Assembly (NCBI RefSeq): GCF_000247815.1
Contig: NC_021674.1
Location: 27,561,763-27,625,762 of the forward strand
DNA from: Ficedula albicollis
Lineage: Eukaryota; Chordata; Aves; Passeriformes; Muscicapidae
Direction: 5' to 3'
Length of the DNA: 64,000 bases
A model generated the notes under the pieces. That model made no database searches, was not told the DNA's origin, and was given only the letters and a program-made list of their open reading frames with translations. Positions 12,260-23,042 of this stretch are shown in pieces; positions within the stretch are counted from its first letter, which is position 1; each line of letters starts with the position of its first letter. The position numbers and the translations under genes are program-made.

Positions 12260-12990
12260 AATTAAAAAAAAAATCAAAAAGTAGAGAAGAAAAAACACAA
12301 GCCAGGGCTTTTAACTTTCAAAGTAAACCAGAATTTCTACATAATGAGGGGCATAACTTTCCATATTACATAATTCCTTGCTCTGTCTCTTTAAGCTGAA
12401 TTTTCTTGGAGCTAAAGAATGAGGAATTTTTTTTTGTATTGAAAAAGTTATGCCAAATCCATTGTTGTGTTCATTATCTGTCTTTAAGTAACAGATATTT
12501 AAATAATTTGCAGAGAATTTTTCTTATGTGTCACTTACTGGGGCCACTGTGATTAAATTGTGCAAACAATGAGGCAAAATGGGAAGATTTATAACATATC
12601 CTTAATATATCAAAAAACTGCACAAGAATGGTTTTTCACAATGTTTTCCTGTGTGTCAAAAATAATCCAGCCAAGCTTATGATTAATTTTTACACAAGAT
12701 GTTACTGAAAGATTAAAACTGTTGTGATATCCAGGGTGTGAAAGTTAACTTAGTTCACTCACAACAAATCTGCTTTAAGATGATGTAATCCAGTACTGAT
12801 TCTCCTAATTGCTTAGCCACGGGCCATAAATGTGTCAGTTCTCTCTTCTTGATTGCTACTGCAGTACAGTGATAAAACCAGCAGAATACAGTGGCTGACT
12901 AATGCTTTGGTTACTGGTCACATGCGTTAAAGCAGATTAAAAGTTGTTGAAAGGTCATATTTGCAATTGAAGTTGAAGAAAGAAGGACAA
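12260..12990. other. AT-rich unique sequence, no gene seen
   Basis: No reading frame, repeat or RNA gene recognised apart from a short A-run at the LTR-like boundary. Confidence 0.7.
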
Positions 12991-13000
12991 TGACAGTCTT

Positions 13001-13551
13001 TGCTTGACAACCCCTTCTGTGAAGAAATTCTTCCTGATGTCCAGCCTAAACCTCCCCTGGCTCAGCTTGAGGTCATTTCCTCTCATCCTGTCACCTGTTA
13101 TCTGGAGGAGGCCGATCCCCACCTGGCTACAACCACCTTTCATGGAGTGGTAGAGGGTGATAAGGTCACCCCTGAGCCTCCTCTTCTCCAGGCTAAACAA
13201 TTCCGACTCCTTTAGCCACTCATAGGCCTTAATCCCTTTGCCCTTCCTCAGCTCCACTGTGCTGTTATCTGGAGGAGGCCGATCCCCACCTGGCTACAAC
13301 CACCTTTCATGGAGTGGTAGAGGGTGATAAGGTCACCCCTGAGCCTCCTCTTCTCCAGGCTAAACAATTCCGACTCCTTTAGCCACTCATAGGCCTTAAT
13401 CCCTTTGCCCTTCCTCAGCTGGACATGCTCCAGCTCCTCAATGTCTTTGCTGTAGTGAAGGGCCCAGAACTGAGCACAGCACTCGATGTGTGGCCTCACT
13501 GGCGTCACACACAGAGGGGGAATCGCTTTCCTAATCCTGACCTCTTTCCCC
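13001..13551 (-). repeat. CR1 LINE fragment, antisense, with internal duplication
   Basis: The plus strand shows the reverse complement of the CR1 region between the end of ORF2 and the 3' UTR: 'gtgaagaaattcttcctgatgtccagcc', 'cctcccctggctcagcttgagg', 'ctcctcttctccaggctaaac', 'ctccagctcctcaatgtctttg', 'gtagtgaagggcccagaactg'. The element lacks both its 3' tail (left) and most of its 5' part (right). Minus-strand frames at 12955-13257 and 13248-13508 are remains of the C-terminal end of the reverse-transcriptase ORF and contain repeated peptides because of the duplication. Confidence 0.95.
13095..13420. repeat. 159-bp duplication inside CR1 with 8-bp filler
   Basis: Copy 1 at 13095-13253 and copy 2 at 13262-13420 are essentially identical. 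They are separated by eight bases (ccactgtg) that do not belong to CR1 at this point. After copy 2 the CR1 sequence continues normally. The duplication is thus younger than the insertion and was joined with a short filler. Confidence 0.95.
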
Positions 13552-14849
13552 CAATAACATAAACTGATACAATTAAAGAAAACTTAAAATAGACAAAAAC
13601 ATCTGGGCACAAGGTACACATCCTCAGGATTCATCACAAATGAAAGAATTACAGCTGATGAGAACTACGCTCTCCGACTTCTAATGTTTCCCTGATAAGA
13701 CGACTATTTCTTTTCCTTGGAGGTCTCTTTTTAATGATAGCCTCACAGAGCTAACCAAACCTGTGTGGTGGAACATAATCTTAAAGTAAAACCTGGGTCC
13801 ATTGTTATCAGTCTGATTGTGCTTGCTCAGTACCTTTATGATGCTCAGGTGTGCACCCACTCCTGTTACCTGCTTACAAATAAGTCCACAATGATAAAAC
13901 TGTGATTTCCAGTATACTCTGCACAGCTGTTCTATGCTCAATCTTTTCAGACTAGTGACATTCCATAAATAAGAGGTATGGGCTTTTCCTGGAAATAAAT
14001 CCCAACATTATCTACATCACTGCCAAGTTGGAAGCAAATGATCCTGACTAAGCAGTCATGGATTGTAGTAATATGGATCAAAGTTCCTCACTGTTGGGTG
14101 CAGCAGACAACCAAGCCATGGTGCCAAACAGGATGACGAACCCACACGAGCTCCTAGCTCTAAGGTGAAGGGGAGAAAAAAATTGTGACTTCTCAGCAGA
14201 GATTGACCTCATGTGACATTTGTTAACAGCATGCAACTGCTAGTTCTAAAAGTTAATGACATTCCTAAAACTATATTAAAATGCCTTAATAGAAAAATCA
14301 TTAAGAGAGTCAACATTGGGAAGTTACACATTAAACCTCATCTTGAAGATAGAGACTGATGGTGGAACTAAAAGTCAGGGAATTAAAAAAGTCAAGCTAT
14401 GATGAGTCTACACATTTACTACCAAAATGATGACATACAACCCAAATTCAAAAACAGATCTGATATTTTTAAAGGGCCAATTTCATAATGTAAAGATAAT
14501 TCTAAGCTAAATCAGACTGAGAAAATACTTTGAACACAGAAAAGGTCACATGAAGATGTTTAGAATTCTTATTTCTAATGCCCATAAGCCATTTTTTTTT
14601 CAAATCTAAGAAAAATCTACACTAATTTAAAAAATAATTTAAAATTCTAGTATTTAAAGAAGATACTGAAGCTAGGAAATGTATTAAATTTATGTGAGGA
14701 GCAAATAGATGAAAAAAGAAATCAATTGTCGGAAGATTTAAGGAGAATTTAAATGAGTTTCAAGCCATACCAGGAACAACAGAGGATCTATAAATTGTAT
14801 CCATCACAAGTCATGCAGAAGAGGTTGAAAAGTTCAATAAATAATTACT
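13552..14849. other. Unique sequence, no gene seen
   Basis: The 86-codon minus frame at 13681-13941 shows no recognised domain. No repeats recognised. Confidence 0.6.
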
Positions 14850-16030
14850 TTCTGCATTTAGGAAATAAAACAGGATAACCTGCTTCAATCAAGTGATGAG
14901 GATATAGTACCTTTTCAACAGTATCTCAGGAAGATATTCAATGACTACAAGGTCAAGGTACTACAGTCAGATATTTTTCAATCACTAGACACAGAAATAA
15001 CTCATAGCTGTGAGTTTTATGATAGTCTAGCAGTTCCTTGGTCAATTAATGCTGATCTTCAATGTATCTCAGAACTGCAGAGAAGTTCCAGAAAACTGGA
15101 TGAAAACCAGTACAATATCAGTATTCAGCAAATGGCAAATGAAATAACTCAGGCAGCTCAAACAACATGATATTGGCCCTAGATACAGTAATGGGATGGT
15201 CATTACAGGATTTTTATTAATAAGAAATTGAAGACAATATGATTAATGCTAGCCAATACAGCTTAATATTTGATAAGGGTGTGCTGATGAAGCTTTTGTA
15301 CGGGAACAAATACTTGGATTCTAAAATAATATTGACAGAAATTCAGCATGGCCCAAACAAATAAGGTCTCAAAACGGAAGTGACTATACTGAGAACATAC
15401 ATTTTTCTTGAGATCCCGGGGTGGTATATTTTTGACCTTATGTCATTTAACATCTTCATCTGGAAATATAAAATCATTACAGATATAATTTTCAGATAAC
15501 ATAAAAGCTGATGTCAGGGAAAATAATGAAAAAGACTGTCCAATCGTGGAGTGTGGTGTGCATTTCTTGATAAACTGGATGCATGAAAGCAGTCTGTGGT
15601 TCATACCACCAAATGTAAATGTAAACTCACACACCCAGGATAAACAGAACTCTATGAACACTTCTGTGGTGGGAGACTCAGTTCTTCAAAGGGTTAATGT
15701 ATTCCTATTTGTGGGCAGAGAATATTGCCTGCAAAAAGGCATTACACTTCCTTCCTGGCTAATATGGCTGCTAGCAACTATTGGTGTAAGTGCTGAGGTC
15801 TGCACTTCAAGAGGTTTCAAAGAACAATTATGAAAGTCGATAAATGCCTGTTTGAAGAAGAACAAAAAGGAGACCTAATAATTTTGCTTATAAAACAGAA
15901 GATGAGAAGGAGCTCATTGAGAATGTACAATAACCTATATGGGGGAAAAAAACCCCTGGTAACAGAGGTTCCTAATTGGAAAGGCAAAGTTTTTAAAAGA
16001 TTCGTTGGCTGAGAGCTAAGTTAACAAAAA
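14850..16030 (+). repeat. Ancient CR1/L3-type LINE, decayed reverse-transcriptase region
   Basis: Scattered but collinear matches to the reverse-transcriptase half of old amniote CR1 (CR1-L3-like) elements, in this order. 'gttccagaaaactgga' near 15085 corresponds to the GTTCCAGAGGACTGGA block. 'attaatgctagccaatacag' lies near 15242. 'gagatcccggggtggtat' to 'cttatgtcatttaacatcttcatctgg' at 15410-15462 corresponds to the CCCGCAGGGATC...TTTAACATTTTTATCAATGACCTGG block. 'ttcagataacataaaag' near 15492 corresponds to TTTGCAGATGACACAAA. 'ccaaatgtaaatgtaaactc' is near 15610. 'aaaaaggagacctaataa' near 15863 corresponds to AGGGGTGACCTCAT. Every frame is broken. Collinearity over more than 1 kb makes chance unlikely, though edges are approximate. 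Confidence 0.75.
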
Positions 16031-18095
16031 ACTGACAAAAATATAAAATACAAATGTGTCAGTAATGAGACAGTACGTGTCATTGAAAATGTCATTAACT
16101 CTTTTGGAGATGCTTTGACTTCTTCAAACAAAATTCAGGAAATTCTCAGTCTTAGAGATTTAAACAGGGAGCTAAACTGACTGGGCACAAAAGTTCCATG
16201 AAAATGTTAACACATTGAAAAGCACCAAGGCCCAGAAAGCAGAACTCCAAATTGACAGAGAAAGTCACTGCTCTTAGCATTGTCCCTGACAGGTGGCATT
16301 GACTGAGTCGATTCAGTGTTCTGGTCCCACATTTCCCTTGATCATTTGGAGACAACACTGCTTGAAAATATCATATATGTACAATTTTCTTATTTATGCT
16401 CAATATTCTGGCCTCATATAAATAGTTGAGCTGATCCAAAATGCAGCATCTCCTTTCCTCAAAATCAATACTTTTATTAAAAATAACAGGCTTCTATTTA
16501 AATAGCCTGGGAGGGAATGCATGTTATACCCAGCCTCCAGAAATAATTCTTTAATGTATTTTATGGAGGGGATCAAAGCAATTCTGCAGATTATTCCTTG
16601 TTCTTTCTCTAGTGGCCAAAATCTCCAATAAATATTTTTATTTTTCTCAGTAATATTCACTACTTATCCACTAAACTGTAAAGTACCTTGCACACATATA
16701 AGTCTTACTGCTTATTAGACAAATTATCTTAATATCACCTTTTATTTTAGGGATTTACAATTTATTTACACCTATAAAACAGGAGAACTAAGGCAGATGC
16801 CGTGACCATTTCTGCACACCACTGACCTTCAAAACTATACTCATCACAGGCTGGCTGCCTCTGCCTATGGTCACATCAAAGTCTTTAAGAGCATGGCATA
16901 AATTATTTCAACTATCAGATTAGGAAAAATTAGGATGATTCTAATTGTAGAAGTTATCACTCAGAAACATGCAACACCAAAAATCTAATTTTACCATGGT
17001 AGATAGATGTCCCAAATCCTTTGTTTGCATTTTTCCATGATCTGGGGATGATTACTTTTTGAAGCTATGACAAAATATTTCCTACAGAAAAAAAATATTG
17101 TTGCCTGGAATATCAGTTTATATACTTTAAAAGGCAGGCAATCTCCTCTGTGTTATACTACTTGTAGTTCTTAGAATAAAGGCTAAAAGCTCCAGGTGAT
17201 TGCTCATTTCTCTTTTTTTTTTTTAAATCACCATCCTTAAAAAAAGATCAAGAATTCTTACTGAGAGAAAATAGTAGTTGAGAATATAAAATTCAAATAA
17301 ATAGCACCAACATTTTCAATTGAATGCTCGACATCAAGATCTAAATACAGGGTAAGTATTTAATCTGGTGAATAAATATGGATTTAGATGTAGGAGTTTA
17401 ACCTTAGGCATTCAGAAGGAAATATTCTAGCTATTCCCTTTAAATGCTGAGTATTTAATATTAACACATATTAAGAGTTACAGACATGCTAATTTTAACA
17501 CCTACATGTTGACAGCTTCAATTTATTTCTAGTAACAGTTGGGATTTTGTTTACATTAAAGTACAAATTTCAAGTCAAGTAGCTTACTTCACTTTTATTT
17601 CTTTAGCTCCTTTTACAATAGAGTAGCAATCAATCTACTAAAGGGAAATATCTTTAAAGTATCACATAGTTTTAAAAGAACAGCCTCATCATGATATCCT
17701 GCTCTCTTGCTTCAATAGCCTAAGGCAGTTTAATTATGGCAGACTTCACCTTAATTCCTATCCCTTTTTCTTCTTCCCTTTTTTCCATATCTATCACAAT
17801 CCATTTGAATTAGAATCAAAGACTACAAAATGTTTACAAGACTGTACAAGCTGAATACACCTTTCCTAATCTGAAATGGTCTCAAAACCATTGTAATGTT
17901 TGTACAGGTGGGATTTGAACTTGCCATACAGGGCTTTGGAAATCAAGTGCCGAATAAATTCTTAAATTTCCTAAGTGCTTTATGTTATCAATAGCCACAA
18001 GAAACAATGTCACTTCATACAGATCAAGCACAGTTAAAGGTCTTTTTTAGCAACAACTGCTTAGAGCTGCAAAAAAGAGAGAGGAAAGGTAGGCA
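16031..18095. other. AT-rich unique sequence, no gene seen
   Basis: Open frames at 16152-16358 and 16400-16660 (minus) match no family I know. Around 17910-17930 a 'gtgggatttgaacttgcc' string looks like the reverse of a tRNA T-arm or Pol III B box, but no tRNA body can be folded around it. Confidence 0.6.
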
Positions 18096-19675
18096 GAATC
18101 ACTGAGAGCTGTATTGCTGAACTCTGCAGAAGGCTCCTTCAAATAAATATTTCAAACCTTTATATGAATATTTTAAGCATGACAACTACACATAAACACA
18201 CAGCCAAAGTGCTCAAATCCACTCAAGAAAGACTATTAAGTCATCAACCTGCTCCTGACAGGATCCACTGAATATGGCAACAGTGAGAAGTCAGGAGACA
18301 GTTGGAATCATTTCAAGACTGCTAATTTAACTTGTCTTAAAACCAACCAATGCTCAATGTGTCATCATCAATGTCATCTCATCGCAGTCTGAAAAGCCTT
18401 TGACCTAAAGCAAAAAGGTCCCCAAGTGCCACCCTTCTTGTCTACTGGTTGAAAATCTAATTGGTTCTGCTGACAGGCTTGGGAATTGGTAGGAAGGCTG
18501 TTCAGTTAATCTCCAAGGGCCAGCAAAGAGCTCAGTATCCATCTCTGAGCTTTGCTCCCTGGCTGTCGTAAAATGACTCTGATGGTAGTGCAAGCTCTTA
18601 TGCTTCAGCTGTCTTCTGACTTCTGTTAAGTCAAATCCAATAAAGTTTGTCACTCAATAATCTGAGAGCTACCCAACAAAACCTCTTTGATCAATAACAG
18701 CTTGCCTGCTTGCACTGAGGAAGGTGACCTATTAAAGATTAAAAACACACCTGCTGCTTGCAGCGCAGAACATCTTTTTTCACTTTTACATAAAAATTCA
18801 TCCATTAAAATGAGTTTAACTGCTACAACTATATATAAATATTACATGCCAGGAAGCTAAAATAAGAAAAAAATATTTTAGCTATATTACTGTGCTTTTA
18901 TTAAATTTGAGTCACTGCTTTTCTTAGAATCAGAAAGACCTCATCCAAAAGGCCTCTCATCACCCAGTTGTAACTTTTACTTTAGAGGCCTCTGTACATT
19001 CTTGTTTTAAATTTTCTGCCTGCTAATAGCAAACAGCTCTGTTTTAGTGACAGTCCAGTAATCTAATTTGTTTCTGCCTATTTGCTTATGCCAGCACACA
19101 AATGCTCATGTTGCCAGGAAATGCAATTTAAAATTTTAATTATAAACATCTTCCCCTCTGTTTGAGAAATTTTCTTAAACTGTAGATTCACTTTATCAGG
19201 GGCTAGGATCAACAAGTGTTTTACAAAGCCCTGATAAAGAAAAACTAGGATGATTGTTCTTGTTTACTACATTTCTTCTAAATGATCAGGTATTAATTTA
19301 GCTACCTTATCTGATATTTTACAGAGAATAGGAGAAGGATACAGGTAAACAAAGAATGTAATTAAAGGTGTAGTACTTACTAATAAATTCCTCAAGGAGT
19401 CATTAGTAAATTAATAAATTCCTGAAGGAGCAAATCGTAAACAATAAACTCGACTGACCGAACTATCACTGCCTGTTTGGAATGGGTTATCAATCTCCCA
19501 GAAAATCACAGAGACCCTCAGAGCAGTAAATTCAAGACACATGAGGTAAGCAGTGTATCTGTTGATTGTCATGATTTATTTAACCTGGTGTCCTCTTGGC
19601 ATCCATTTAAAGGAGGAAACAGCAGCTAGAGAGTGACAAAGCAAGTAGGAGATATAGATCTGTATCTTCAATCAA
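18096..19675. repeat. 1,580-bp tandem duplication, copy 1
   Basis: First unit of a direct, head-to-tail duplication with a period of exactly 1,580 bp. It starts at 'gaatcactgagagc' and ends at 'cttcaatcaa'. The content is AT-rich unique DNA with no coding frame of note; an 82-codon minus frame at 18405-18653 recurs in copy 2. It includes a perfect 11-bp inverted repeat (ctttatcaggg at 19191-19201, ccctgataaag at 19229-19239). No transposon ends, terminal repeats or target-site duplication are visible, so this looks like a segmental duplication rather than a mobile element. Confidence 0.98.
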
Positions 19676-21255
19676 GAATCACTGAGATCTGTATTGCTGA
19701 ACTCTGCAGAAGGCTCCTTCAAATAAATATTTCAAACCTTTATATGAATATTTTAAGCATGACAACTACACATAAACACACAGCCAAAGTGCTCAAATCC
19801 ACTCAAGAAAGACTATTAAGTCATCAACCTGCTCCTGACAGGATCCACTGAATATGGCAACAGTGAGAAGTCAGGAGACAGTTGGAATCATTTCAAGACT
19901 GCTAATTTAACTTGTCTTAAAACCAACCAATGCTCAATGTGTCATCATCAATGTCATCTCATCGCAGTCTGAAAAGCCTTTGACCTAAAGCAAAAAGGTC
20001 CCCAAGTGCCACCCTTCTTGTCTACTGGTTGAAAATCTAATTGGTTCTGCTGACAGGCTTGGGAATTGGTAGGAAGGCTGTTCAGTTAATCTCCAAGGGC
20101 CAGCAAAGAGCTCAGTATCCATCTCTGAGCTTTGCTCCCTGGCTGTCGTAAAATGACTCTGATGGTAGTGCAAGCTCTTATGCTTCAGCTGTCTTCTGAC
20201 TTCTGTTAAGTCAAATCCAATAAAGTTTGTCACTCAATAATCTGAGAGCTACCCAACAAAACCTCTTTGATCAATAACAGCTTGCCTGCTTGCACTGAGG
20301 AAGGTGACCTATTAAAGATTAAAAACACACCTGCTGCTTGCAGCGCAGAACATCTTTTTTCACTTTTACATAAAAATTCATCCATTAAAATGAGTTTAAC
20401 TGCTACAACTATATATAAATATTACATGCCAGGAAGCTAAAATAAGAAAAAAATATTTTAGCTATATTACTGTGCTTTTATTAAATTTGAGTCACTGCTT
20501 TTCTTAGAATCAGAAAGACCTCATCCAAAAGGCCTCTCATCACCCAGTTGTAACTTTTACTTTAGAGGCCTCTGTACATTCTTGTTTTAAATTTTCTGCC
20601 TGCTAATAGCAAACAGCTCTGTTTTAGTGACAGTCCAGTAATCTAATTTGTTTCTGCCTATTTGCTTATGCCAGCACACAAATGCTCATGTTGCCAGGAA
20701 ATGCAATTTAAAATTTTAATTATAAACATCTTCCCCTCTGTTTGAGAAATTTTCTTAAACTGTAGATTCACTTTATCAGGGGCTAGGATCAACAAGTGTT
20801 TTACAAAGCCCTGATAAAGAAAAACTAGGATGATTGTTCTTGTTTACTACATTTCTTCTAAATGATCAGGTATTAATTTAGCTACCTTATCTGATATTTT
20901 ACAGAGAATAGGAGAAGGATACAGGTAAACAAAGAATGTAATTAAAGGTGTAGTACTTACTAATAAATTCCTCAAGGAGTCATTAGTAAATTAATAAATT
21001 CCTGAAGGAGCAAATCGTAAACAATAAACTCGACTGACCGAACTATCACTGCCTGTTTGGAATGGGTTATCAATCTCCCAGAAAATCACAGAGACCCTCA
21101 GAGCAGTAAATTCAAGACACATGAGGTAAGCAGTGTATCTGTTGATTGTCATGATTTATTTAACCTGGTGTCCTCTTGGCATCCATTTAAAGGAGGAAAC
21201 AGCAGCTAGAGAGTGACAAAGCAAGTAGGAGATATAGATCTGTATCTTCAATCAA
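19676..21255. repeat. 1,580-bp tandem duplication, copy 2
   Basis: Second unit, directly abutting copy 1. By eye I find a single difference, near the left end (gagagct in copy 1, gagatct in copy 2). That level of identity means either a very recent duplication or a false duplication made by the assembly, for instance two haplotypes joined end to end. The junction has essentially no microhomology. Its right edge coincides with the left edge of the next, 60-bp, duplication. Confidence 0.98.
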
Positions 21256-21374
21256 AATGAAATAAAAATTTGTCTCTAAATTCCCTCAATTGTTAAAAAA
21301 AAAAAAAGAAAAATAAATGAAATAAAAATTTGTCTCTAAATTCCCTGAATTGTTAAAAAAGAAAAAAGACCAAC
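21255..21374. repeat. 60-bp tandem duplication
   Basis: Units 21255-21314 and 21315-21374 share 'aaatgaaataaaaatttgtc' and following bases. Copy 2 differs by one C/G change and by divergence in the terminal A/G-rich part. The left edge coincides with the right edge of the 1,580-bp duplication. Confidence 0.93.
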
Positions 21375-22754
21375 AGTTCTGGAAAATATAAGTATTTGTT
21401 AGGGTTTACGCTGTCATTAGTTACTGCTTCCCAATAAAGTAAAATACGATGCTGAGACTAAATGAACATGAAACAAGAATTACACATCAGGTAAACCTAT
21501 TTCAGCATCTGCAAAGCAGTCTGAAATTACAAACTGAGACAATCAGACACCAAACAATTACCATAAATATAAACATCAGAGACACTCTGTAAGGACTACC
21601 TGTGCAAAGTGCTTCTGCAGCTTTGCTTGGCTTCTCTCCTTGCTGCTCCTGAAGGGGTCCAACAGGTGGGTGTCACGCTGTACACTGCTTTGCTGTCAGT
21701 CAAGACTCCTTTTTGCAACAAGGCTACAGGCTCTGAGCTGTCAAAAACACTTGCCTGTCCAGAAACATTAAATGCAATCTAATAAGGACAAAGCCTGGGG
21801 TGTGGGTAGAGGCACCATCTAACAGTGCCTCCAAAAAATGTCAACTACACAGACTAAACTTTGAGTAGTAGATTCCCAGCAAACCCAACGTAAAACACCA
21901 AAATTCCACAACCTAATGCATAGATAAATGCAAGTGACAATCATAAAAATGTCTTGATCATGACAGTTGTGAAGTCTCTTGTAGAAAACAAATGTTAGAG
22001 AGTCACATCCTGGTGTTACAGGATGTTTAACAGGAGATAATGAAGACAAATGTTTTTATTATACATTACAAAACATATGCACTGTCTACAGAATATCCTA
22101 AAAAATACATATATTATACTCTAACAAGAACTGCACAGAAAGTTCAGCTCCATAAACCCTGCCAGTTACTCATCAATTCAGAGGGTTCTGTCAGCTGCAC
22201 TTGTTCTGCTGGGCTTTGAGTAGGAGACATCAGAGAATATCTTCATCTTTTCCTACTATCCAAAACTGCCAGCAGGCTACACCAAAATCACTCTTCTTCT
22301 GCATGACCCTCTAAGTATATGTGAGGAAAGGACTAAGAGGCATCAGAAGACTGATATGGGAAGGAAACAAAAGATCTGTACAACTATTCCTGTTGCAAGG
22401 AGTCTTTCCATTTCACACATTTCTAGCAACCAAAAGTGGCCAGCTTGGCTTCTGCCTTTGAGAAACTGTTGGTTATTTATCAGGTAAACACATCCCATTT
22501 TCATGCTGTTAATTAGTCAGTGTTTTCTTTTCCACGTTGGAAAGCCAGAATTGTGTTAGGCTTTTTACATATCACAACACTGAGGAACTTATCTATGCCC
22601 CGGGGACTCATCAAGGATCTGTGCCCACAGGATCTCTTTCTGAAATAGTTCAGTGGTGTGTAGTTATTGATGAAGAAAACTATAATGAGAAAGTGGAAGC
22701 TTAAGGTAGCTAAATGTCTTTTTTGAAGACTGGCTGATATCAATGTCTGCATGA
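21375..22754. other. Unique sequence, no gene seen
   Basis: Frames at 21819-22049 and 22513-22752 (minus, under 80 codons) have no recognised domain. No repeats were recognised. Confidence 0.6.
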
Positions 22755-22882
22755 TTTGATAGTTGGTAGATTACATTACTTCATTTTCTCCTTCATAACA
22801 AGTAATTGCTATTCATAATTTGATAGTTGGTAGATTACATTACTTCATTTTCTCCTTCATAACAAGTAATTGCTATTTATAA
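22755..22882. repeat. 64-bp tandem duplication
   Basis: Units 22755-22818 and 22819-22882 both begin 'tttgatagttggtagattac'. They differ by one C/T change near the end. The second unit ends exactly where an independent 81-bp duplication begins. Confidence 0.97.
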
Positions 22883-23042
22883 ATACCTATTTGTGGCCTG
22901 ATTTGCAAAGTTGTGTGGCACTTGTAGTTGAGTAAGATGAAGCTAGACAAAGCCCAAATAAAAATACCTATTTGTGGCCTGATTTGCAAAGTTGCGTGGC
23001 ACTTGTAGTTGAGTAAGACGAAGCTAGACAAAGCCCAAATAA
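22881..23042. repeat. 81-bp tandem duplication
   Basis: Units 22881-22961 and 22962-23042 begin 'aaatacctatttgtggcctg'. They differ at two positions, both T in copy 1 and C in copy 2 (gtgtgg/gcgtgg and agatga/agacga). The duplication explains the internally repeated peptide in the minus frame 22873-23121, which is not a gene. Confidence 0.97.

Noticed and set aside
11544..12284. Overlapping frames of 107-149 codons on both strands
   Set aside because: They fall in the GC-rich LTR-like block, where stop codons are scarce. Proline/threonine/serine-rich or low-complexity peptides with no retroviral motif.
12955..13508. Minus-strand frames with [19 protein letters not shown] peptide
   Set aside because: A genuine relic of the CR1 reverse-transcriptase C-terminus, so part of a repeat and not a host gene. 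Duplicated by the 159-bp duplication.
17900..17935. tRNA-like T-arm string 'gtgggatttgaacttgcc' (minus)
   Set aside because: No acceptor stem, D-arm or anticodon arm could be placed around it. At best a fossil SINE B box.
18405..20233. Identical 82-codon frames repeated 1,580 bp apart, first suspected as a duplicated gene
   Set aside because: The repetition comes from the tandem duplication. The peptide has no recognised domain and there is no promoter or splice context.
18096..21255. Tandem unit considered as a pair of LTRs or a transposon
   Set aside because: No terminal repeats, TG...CA ends, poly-A tail or target duplication, and no internal region between the copies. A tandem segmental duplication is simpler.
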